NCBI RefSeq assembly: GCF_024139115.2
Contig: NC_085139.1
Span: forward strand, 141,941,271 to 142,005,270
DNA length: 64,000 nucleotides
Direction: 5' to 3'
DNA from: Armigeres subalbatus
Taxonomy: Eukaryota; Arthropoda; Insecta; Diptera; Culicidae
Every line of letters starts with the position of its first letter. Position 1 is the first letter of the stretch. The notes under the pieces are model-generated. The model was not told the origin of the DNA, ran no database searches, and saw nothing but the letters and a program-made list of their open reading frames with translations. Positions 56,921 to 64,000 of the stretch are shown in pieces. Position numbers and translations under genes: made by a program.

Positions 56921-57039
56921 TTTAAGAGTGCATCACCTTGCTTCAATCCATCTAAGGTTACCGCCGTATCAATTTCGTTAATCAGCCGTATCAATTTCGT
57001 CAGAAACCCATGTTCTAGCTTAATTTACCATATGTAGTT

Positions 57040-57390
57040 CATTTCGTTCCGCTGAATCGTACGCTACTTTAAAATTAATTAATAGATGTGTCCACAAGCT
57101 GTACTCCCGGAATTTATCAAGAACTTATCTCAGAGTGAACATTTTATCCGTCGTTGATCGGCCCTCGCGCAAAGCTGCCTGGTATTCACCGATGAAGGAC
57201 TCTTTAAGCGGTCTCAATCTGTGGAACAGAATACGAAATATGCCAAATTAAGGAGAGCTATTCCTCGGTAAATGGCGCGCTCCAGTCTGTGCCCTTTCTT
57301 GAAAAGTGCGCAAATTAGGCCTTCCAACCAGATAGCAGGCAATTCCTCATTTCTCCGTAGTTTCGACATCACATTGTACTCATAAAGCTG
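57040..57390 (-). pseudogene. RTE-like reverse transcriptase fragment
   Basis: Minus-strand frames give ELPAIWLEGLICALFKKGHR, AIYRGIALLNLAYF, VNTRQLCARADQRR in a shifted frame, and LDKFREYSLWTHLLINFKVA. These match the + strand remnant at 2690-2915 and 3822-3880. Several frameshifts. Confidence 0.7.
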
Positions 57391-57699
57391 CTCATTTCCA
57401 TGTTTGAGAAGTTCAGCCTAGTCTGCAGCTGGCTGGTCTTTCTGTCCAGCATTATTGCTTTCCTGCTTTTCTCAGGTTTTTCGTTTAGCAGAATATTTAG
57501 TCCGTTTTTCTCAGCGATGGGTGCATTTTTCGGCTGCAATTGCTTCCTTGTATCGTTCTCTATTCAACCGAGTGTCCGACACGAACGTCCTGCTTCAGGC
57601 AACGCTTTTCTCGTCTGTCAATCTCTAACACTCTACATCGAACCAACCCGTCTTGGTTAGCCTCTGTGCAGTGACATTCTCGTGCTGTTGTGTTCACTG

Positions 57700-57860
57700 C
57701 TTCATGGATCGGCTCCCATTCAGTGATGCCAACCTTCCAGATTTATCTGGATTCTTCCAGATTTTTTTGCATGGTCCAGATATACAGATAGACTGATGTC
57801 TGGTCCAGATTTTCTAATAGTTGTCCAGATTTATCCAGATAAATTGAAAAAGGTGAGGTT
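57700..57860. repeat. Irregular tccagattt-rich repeat
   Basis: Six or more ccagattt/ccagata words within about 130 bp after a gtgatgccaacct lead. Low-complexity, family unknown. Confidence 0.5.
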
Positions 57861-57958
57861 AAACTAAAAATATATTTCAGTACAAATACTGCTCAAGTGC
57901 TCAATTTCACAATCATACATGAAAATTTTTCATGTCCATGAAGTCAAGATTTCAGTTA

Positions 57959-58087
57959 AGGGGGTTCAGAGCAGCGTGACGATCCATACAAAAATTTTGG
58001 GGGTTTGTTACAAAAAACGTGACGAAGGGGGGAGGGGGGGTTGAACATCGCCAATTTTTGCGTAACGTACTTGATGGATCTTCCCTA
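57959..58087. mobile_element. MITE family C, left arm truncated
   Basis: Shares acaaaaattttgg, cgtgacgaaggggggagggg and the right arm gtaacgtacttgatggatct with the 33396 copy. Confidence 0.6.
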
Positions 58088-58769
58088 AGTGGTTAAGTTT
58101 CAGTTAACTTTGGTTTTCAAATTAGTCTGTGTTCAATAATTTTTGTAGGTGTCTCTTCCAGAACAAGTTTTGCATCAACTATTCGCCAATTCAGTGAATA
58201 ATGAACATTATGTTCAATAGCGATACTATCGAACAAAATCTTCTCTTCATGTACACTTTAATTCCAAATAGAAGACCCAAACACGATTGCGCTTATTTAT
58301 CTCAATCTAAAATCGTAGATTAGAATTTAATGAAAACTGCCTTTTCCAGATGCAGCGAAATAACTTATTCGAAGTAAACGGAAAATTAAAAAAAAAATAA
58401 AACATATGCGCGATAGAATAACAGTAGAACTGGCCATCACCAAATTACATTCCAAAGTCTTGAGATGGGTTGTATGTGATCTACAGTCAGCCATTCATGT
58501 GATTGTGTTATTGTCTCTATCAGGGAATCAATATTTCATGGATGCGAAACAAGCGACAAAAGAGAACCAACGACAAAGCTTTGTTTTTGTCGGAGATAAT
58601 AATAACAAAGATCAAAAAAAAAATGTCTGCAACAAAAAATAAGCAAAAAAAAATTTTGTTATTAACTTTTCGTGAAATAACTAATTTTGTAATTTTATGT
58701 TGTGAAAAAATAACCCATCCAGACAAATACAGATTTTTCAAAAATATGGCACAGATTTCTCGAAAAATG
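58088..58769. other. Unassigned AT-rich DNA
   Basis: Short ORFs at 58406-58784 overlap on both strands and lack motifs. It may be an insertion within the minus-strand RTE-like element, whose pieces lie on either side. Confidence 0.35.
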
Positions 58770-58960
58770 AGTTGGCAGGACTGAGTCGCATTGACTGTTG
58801 ATGTTGTCGCTAACGTTAATTGCACTTATCCGTTCGTCGAGCTTATGACGGTACTCAGCCGATACTCCTTCCGCCGACGATCGCTGGATATTGTTACGCA
58901 TCGTTCGCTGTGATCTTTCGTGCGATACAGTTGACAACCGTGATCAAATTCTACTGACAA
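58770..58960 (-). pseudogene. RTE-like ORF2 fragment, endonuclease/reverse transcriptase linker
   Basis: Minus frame: NNIQRSSAEGVSAEYRHKLD, then ERISAINVSDNINSQ. It is homologous to 2036-2130 ([20 protein letters not shown]), i.e. upstream of the fragment at 57040-57390 in the same orientation. Confidence 0.65.
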
Positions 58961-59264
58961 CAATCAAATTTTACGCTACTTCCTTGACACCATTTTGCAG
59001 CTCTTGTAAACCGTTTATCTAGAAGTGGTCCATTCACTTACCACGAAGTCCTTAAATATGATCGTTCAACGTTTCGTTTCTGTTCGCAAGGCGTGAGCAA
59101 TAAGATCGTGACGGAGATTGAATCTACGACCTCACAATAGAACTTGCGTTTAGGAGACGAGCCAGCCTCGGGTTGAAAGTCTCTTTAATAAAGACAACAA
59201 CAAAAATAAATTACGTTTTCTAGTGCCCAAATAAGTTGGAATTTTATTCCCCACGTCTCTAAAG

Positions 59265-59518
59265 AATTTAAAAATTTAAAAATTTAAAAAATGAAAATTT
59301 TAAAATTTAAAAATTTAAAAATTTAAAAATTTAAAAATTTAAAAATTTAAAAATTTAAAAATTTAAAAACTTAAAAATTTAAAAATTTAAAAATTTAAAA
59401 ATTTAAAAATTTAAAAATTTAAAAATTTAAAAATTTAAAAATTTAAAAATTTAAAAATTTAAAAATTTAAAAATTTAAAAATTTAGAAACTTAAAAATTT
59501 AAAAATTTAAAAATTTAA
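59265..59518. repeat. 8-bp microsatellite (aaaaattt)n
   Basis: About 31 copies with few changes, between two RTE-like fragments. A similar but degenerate tract lies at 60307-60640. Confidence 0.95.
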
Positions 59519-59525
59519 GAGTTTA

Positions 59526-59690
59526 CCTCCTCCTCTTCAAGCGGTCTCAATATGTGGAACAGAATACGAAGTACCGCCAAAATAAGGAGAGCTATTTCTC
59601 GGTAAATGGCGCACTCCAGTCTGTGCTCCTTCTCAAAAAGTGAGTAAATGAGGCCGTCCAACCAGCTAGCAGGCAATTCCTCATTTTTCC
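59526..59690 (-). pseudogene. Second RTE-like reverse transcriptase fragment
   Basis: Closely similar to 57190-57350 (tcaagcggtctcaatatgtg, gagagctatttctcggtaaa). It ends just before a Feilai insertion. Confidence 0.65.
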
Positions 59691-59771
59691 GACATCATAT
59701 GGTCGGGGTTCTACCAAACCAAGCGACTTTTTAACTGATTTGTGATATTTTTTTCGTACAAGGAAAATGGA

Positions 59772-59996
59772 GGGGCCCTCCTTAGCCGTGCGGTAAGACG
59801 CGCGGCTACAAAGCAAGACCATGCTGAGGAGGGCTGGGTTCGATTCCCGGTACCGGTCTAGACAATTTTCGGATTGGAAATTGTCTCGACTTCCCTGGGC
59901 ATAAAATTATCATCGTGCTAGCAACATCATCGCAGTTAATAACTGTAAAAGTGCTTAATGAACACTAAGCTGCTAGGCTGCGAGAAGAAGAAGAAG
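59772..59996 (+). mobile_element. Feilai SINE, internally shortened, 12-bp TSD
   Basis: Plus-strand: tRNA-like head ccttagccgtgcggtaagac, B box gggttcgattcccgg, body, tail (gaa)n. About 65 bp shorter than the others, missing the atgatatacgaatgc region. TSD aaggaaaatgga / aaggaaaacgga (59760-59771, 59997-60008). Confidence 0.85.
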
Positions 59997-60306
59997 AAGG
60001 AAAACGGAAATCATTCCAAATCAATTCATGTGTACATTTGTTGTAGGATTGATTATAGAATGAAGCCCGTGGTGAATTTCAAATTCACCACACGTTTATC
60101 TACATACATTTCCAAAAGCCCAAATCTGGCGTAATAGTTTTCGTACAGTGCCGAAACTCAAATTATGATTGTTCAGCATAACTATGCAAACGATCTAGCA
60201 TTATTTCAGCCTCATACGCGTTATGGTTCTTTCATCTCGTGCTCTGGATTTTTTTTGGAAATCACGTGGTGCTCAAAATGGCTGATTTCTGGATTCATTT
60301 CACCTT

Positions 60307-60640
60307 AAAAATTTAAAAATTTAAAAAATATAAAAATCTAAAAAAATAAAATTTAAAAATTTAAAAATTTTAATATTTAAAAATTTAAAAATTTAATGTT
60401 TTAAAAATTTAAAAATTTAAAAATTTGAAAATTTACTTAAAAACTAAAAACTTAAAAATTTAAAAATTTAAAAATTTAAATAATTAAAAATTGAGAAATT
60501 AAAAAACAAAACAAAATTCTAAAATTCTAAAATTCCAAAATTCTAAAATTCTAAAAATTTTAAAATTGAAAAATTAAAAAAATGGTGAATTGAAAAATAG
60601 AAAAATTGAAAAATTAAGAAATTGAAAAATTGAACAAGCT
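60307..60640. repeat. Degenerate A/T-rich tandem repeat
   Basis: Mixture of aaaaattt, attctaaa and attgaaaa words. Probably an aged relative of the 59265-59518 array. Confidence 0.75.
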
Positions 60641-60697
60641 GTCTCTATTTCAATAATGTTATTATTATTACTTCTAACTCGAAAATTAGGAATAATA

Positions 60698-60975
60698 TAC
60701 ACTGACCCCACATATATGGGTCACTTTATAACAATTCTCGCTTAACTTTTCAAAAGGACCTAAGTAACATTTTTTTCATGAATTAATTCGAATAGCGCAA
60801 TCAATAGCTTTCATGTTGTTATGTTGATTGCGCTATTCAAATTAATTCATGAAAAAAATGTTACTTAGGTCCTTTTGAAAAGTTAAGCGAGAATTATTAG
60901 TCACTCCATTTTGCACGTTGATGAAATGGAAATGACCCATATTAGTGTGTGACCCATGATTGTAGGGTCAGTGTA
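60698..60975. mobile_element. 278-bp MITE with a 78-bp-arm hairpin core
   Basis: Outer ends tacactgaccc and gggtcagtgta are inverted, with a second gggtca/tgaccc pair inside. The core 60734-60894 is a nearly perfect hairpin, arms of about 78 nt (attctcgcttaacttttcaa ... aatagcgcaatcaa). A TA target is likely. Confidence 0.8.
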
Positions 60976-63928
60976 ACCATTGTATTGACTTGTCATCGGT
61001 TGTTTGCATAACTATTTAGATTTCAAAACAAATCAACATTCCCAGGTGGTGGGAACCCGCTACAATTTCATTTGGTCTTTTGAAAATGAAAATGCTTATG
61101 TTTTTGCTTTCACATGACGATCACGAATACTAACAGTACTGTGCGGTATTATAAAAAATCAATTTGGAAACCCTCTGATGCTTTAGGTCATTAAAATGTT
61201 GGTTAACAATAAATTCAGCAATCATATTAATTATAATAATAACAAATGTCCACAATAACGAAACAAAATTGGATCCGCGCAGTACAGGAGTTACCCTTCT
61301 TTATAGGATTTCCTAATTTGAAAGAGGATTTGTTTTCAACAAAGAGTAAGCAGGAAATCAAAATCATCATATCTTAACACTGCCTCAAGCTCAGTGGAAA
61401 TTACTCTACGGGTGGTCCCCTTCATTTGTTTCTGACAAATAAAGTATCTTACCATACTTTTGCCAGCTCGGCTGTGTCTGAATTGATGAGCTATCGGGTG
61501 CTCGGTGTTAATGCCCTACGTAAAAGAAGTACACAACCGTCAGTGCTGAGGTATCATATCTGTAAACAAACCTCAACATCGGGTGGGTGCTCGCTAGGGG
61601 ATTAGGAAAATCTCCTACCGTGCGATGCTGACAATATTAGAGGGTGGCTGGAACTGGGACAACGGTTCTCAAATTTGCATTAGATTAATTGATTCTTTTT
61701 TCATTCCGATTTTGTGTTCGTAGTTGATTTCCACTGTGAATGTAAAGTTCGAAGTGTTACGCAATTTCGCAGAATGTATGTCTCCAAAACTGTCACCCTA
61801 ACTTCAATAGTTATTATTCGGTTCGTTCAGCACAACCCTTTGTCCACCTAAATGTAAGTTCTAGAAAATCCATGGAAGTGATCAATTAAATCATTATGTC
61901 AAATTTTGACATTAACAATTCATTTTCGTTCCGCAAATGACAGATTTTATGTGACAATGCACCCTTGAGTTATGTACAAAAAGTTTCCACCTAAGAACGG
62001 TACATCCCCTACACGAGCATCATTTTCGTTCAACAATTGCGATACCTTCATCCGAGAGTTACCCTCGCTAGTTTCTAGTCGTCCTGGGTCAATAAAAAGT
62101 GAGACATTTGTCACCGTGCGTTTTGATGATGGGTCGAAATTAAAATCTTCAAATCAAGCACGCTGTGAATCCGTAACACCCGGTGGCGATGTGCCCCCGT
62201 CACTTTATGCTGATGTTGAACTGACAAACAAAAATAGGAGGAAGGAAGAAATTGTATCCCTTCTTATTATTGAGAGCATTTTGTTGTAGAGGTTTCGCAC
62301 AGGCTAAAATAACATGGCAACAATAACAACTGTTTGTCACTTCGGTTAAAGAAAATTGGAATGAGAGCCCTCGAACTGTACGATGGAATTATCGCGGATT
62401 CCCGCTTACATGTTCGTACGAGATTGCAATTTTCGTCACCCGCAGAGCTAGTGCAATTGAGTGGAATATGAGTGATTACTTCAGATAATTCCTTATGGAG
62501 AATAATATTAGGGAGAAGGTTCACTACAATAGGAGAATGAAATGGAAAAGATGATTTTCAATTCAGGTATCTATATTTTCGTACGATCGAAGTTCTGTTA
62601 TTGCCACTGCTTATTCACATATAAATATTTCGAATTTGCAGAAAAACGGTTATATAGCCCTGTTGCAACATAAAAGATACTGTTCCATTCCGATTTCATG
62701 TTTGGTCGCAAATTCGTCTCGTATAGAAATCTAACGTCCTCTGGTCCTCTTCAACTGCGGAAAGATGATGGCTTACGAAGCATGCCGCCTCTTCCGGGTT
62801 TGTAGCTGCATAATATTTTCAACTGATATGCCGTGTTATATAGTCTTATAAAATAGAGTTACTGCTCCTGGACAACAAATATGCACAGCTCACCAATTGA
62901 ATAGTATGCATGGGATTAGAAAGCTATTCTCCCTGTACATGATTAGTAGTTTCATTGAATAAAGACCAATTACGATGCCGGCCACGTCCTCATAGTCAAT
63001 TCAGGATTAGAAGAGGAAAATTAGTTTGGCACTCATTGCTACAAGAGGCCGAGGAATCCTCTGCATCTCCGTGAGCGGGAAAGGAAATAAACAGTTGGTT
63101 AGTTGAGAAGGTAATTCATGGGAAGTCACTTTGGCAGGGTTACTAGAAATGGCATCAAGTAGCTCGCATTCACTCATATAATGCGACAGGAATAGAAGCA
63201 GAACGATAAACGATGCTTCCAAAATGAACCGAATCATATCTATCAGTACAAAGCTGGCGAGTGCCTCCTGTAAAAATGTGTGTAGCACTGCTTTAGTTTC
63301 GATACTGATTCATCACCAAATGGAGAGTGATCGCGGTATGCGTAAGTTTCGTTCTGTTCGTGTTCTACTTTTGCGTCGGCTCGGCCTCTATTCATCACCA
63401 GCAGAACTGGGAAATTTGCGATCAGATGCGATGATGTTTGTCGATGACTGAAGATTAAGATGTTTTGTTCTGGTCAACCCTAGTGATGATAGGCCAAATC
63501 GAATCACCGCGATGCATTGCTATGGACAGGGGAAAAATTGAAACGAACAGCGAGCGAAGTAGTCGGAGTCAGTATAGGTAGTCCAAAATGCACCTTTAGA
63601 GTTTTTACATATTTTCACCAATATAAACAAAAATTTCGAACTATTTCAAAGAACTCAACCATTTAAGTCAATAGATTAAAAGCACTTAACTATTGAAAAA
63701 ATGAATTTCGTCTGGCACTGTTTAAAATTGGTAAACCAACCAATTCCGGACGTGCATCGCAAGCACAGACATCAAAATCGTGCAACTTACGGGAGGGCCG
63801 CACAGTACTGTTGCAGCAATTACGCCGGTAGCAGCAGAAAGCGGATCATTGCGAGGCCGTCTACAACAGCAGCAGCAGTCTAGGAAAATCTCCACGCAAT
63901 GCTCGGACCATCGTTTGGTTGTTGATTG
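60976..63928. other. Mostly unassigned DNA, low repeat content
   Basis: ORF 61972-62289 (+, 105 aa) has ordinary composition but no recognisable domain. 62950-63080 matches the 3' body of SINE family S. ORF 63701-63883 (+) ends in a CAG-repeat stretch. It could be host intergenic or intronic sequence. Confidence 0.35.
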
Positions 63929-64000
63929 GGGGGCTTTGGGACAGAATGTCGAAGGACAAAAGGTCGACAGACAAAAGGTCGAAGAGACAAAAGGACGAAA
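63929..64000. repeat. gacaaaaggtcgaa tandem repeat, cut by window edge
   Basis: Four loose copies of gacaaaaggtcga with 13-15 bp spacing, running off the end. Confidence 0.75.

Overview
This window reads as repeat-choked intergenic DNA of an Aedes mosquito, probably Ae. aegypti or Ae. albopictus. The main reason is four copies of a tRNA-derived SINE that I recognise as Feilai, with its AAG-rich tail and characteristic body. It is supported by mosquito-style R1-, Jockey- and RTE-like non-LTR retrotransposons, foldback MITEs and a Tc1/mariner (ITmD37E-like) transposase remnant. I find no intact protein-coding gene. Almost every long ORF is a broken retrotransposon piece or a repeat artefact; three or four short host-like exons are proposed with low confidence.

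Layout. 0.8-4.6 kb: a palindromic element, then a decayed non-LTR retrotransposon on + (endonuclease, then reverse transcriptase) split by an 896-bp tRNA-like composite and a 99-bp MITE, each with a target-site duplication (TSD). 5.1-7.9 kb: an R1-clade element with ORF1 and its zinc knuckles but nearly all of ORF2 deleted. 12.3-19.3 kb: an R1-clade element on -, split by a 5.0-kb insertion with a perfect 14-bp TSD. That insertion holds decayed, repeated modules with histone-type mRNA 3' stem-loops, TATA boxes and a two-way promoter-like foldback; it is the most unusual content here. 20.5-23.9 kb: antisense retrotransposon scraps, a mariner transposase remnant and an LTR-retrotransposon integrase. 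24-31.5 kb: minisatellites and a 4.1-kb terminal-inverted-repeat (TIR) element carrying a 24-bp minisatellite of about 63 copies and a 7-bp microsatellite. 31.7-35.8 kb: two more reverse transcriptase remnants, a SINE with very long flanking repeats and a tRNA-like repeat. 35.8-46.5 kb: mostly AT-rich DNA with a few MITEs and polypurine tracts. 46.8-51.7 kb: a Jockey-clade element on - holding a SINE, Feilai, and a 2.4-kb TIR element that itself contains a retrotransposon end that contains a long palindrome. 52.1-55.9 kb: a TIR element containing an R1-type 3' end containing a 2.6-kb array of about five tRNA-like repeat units, head-to-tail then inverted. 56-61 kb: MITEs, Feilai copies, reverse transcriptase fragments, a PHD-like zinc-finger ORF and AT satellites. 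61-64 kb: mostly unassigned.

The parts do not work together as a pathway. The window is a record of successive insertions, and TSDs let many be put in order. Identities and similarities were judged by eye, family names come from memory, and boundaries are approximate unless a TSD is given.
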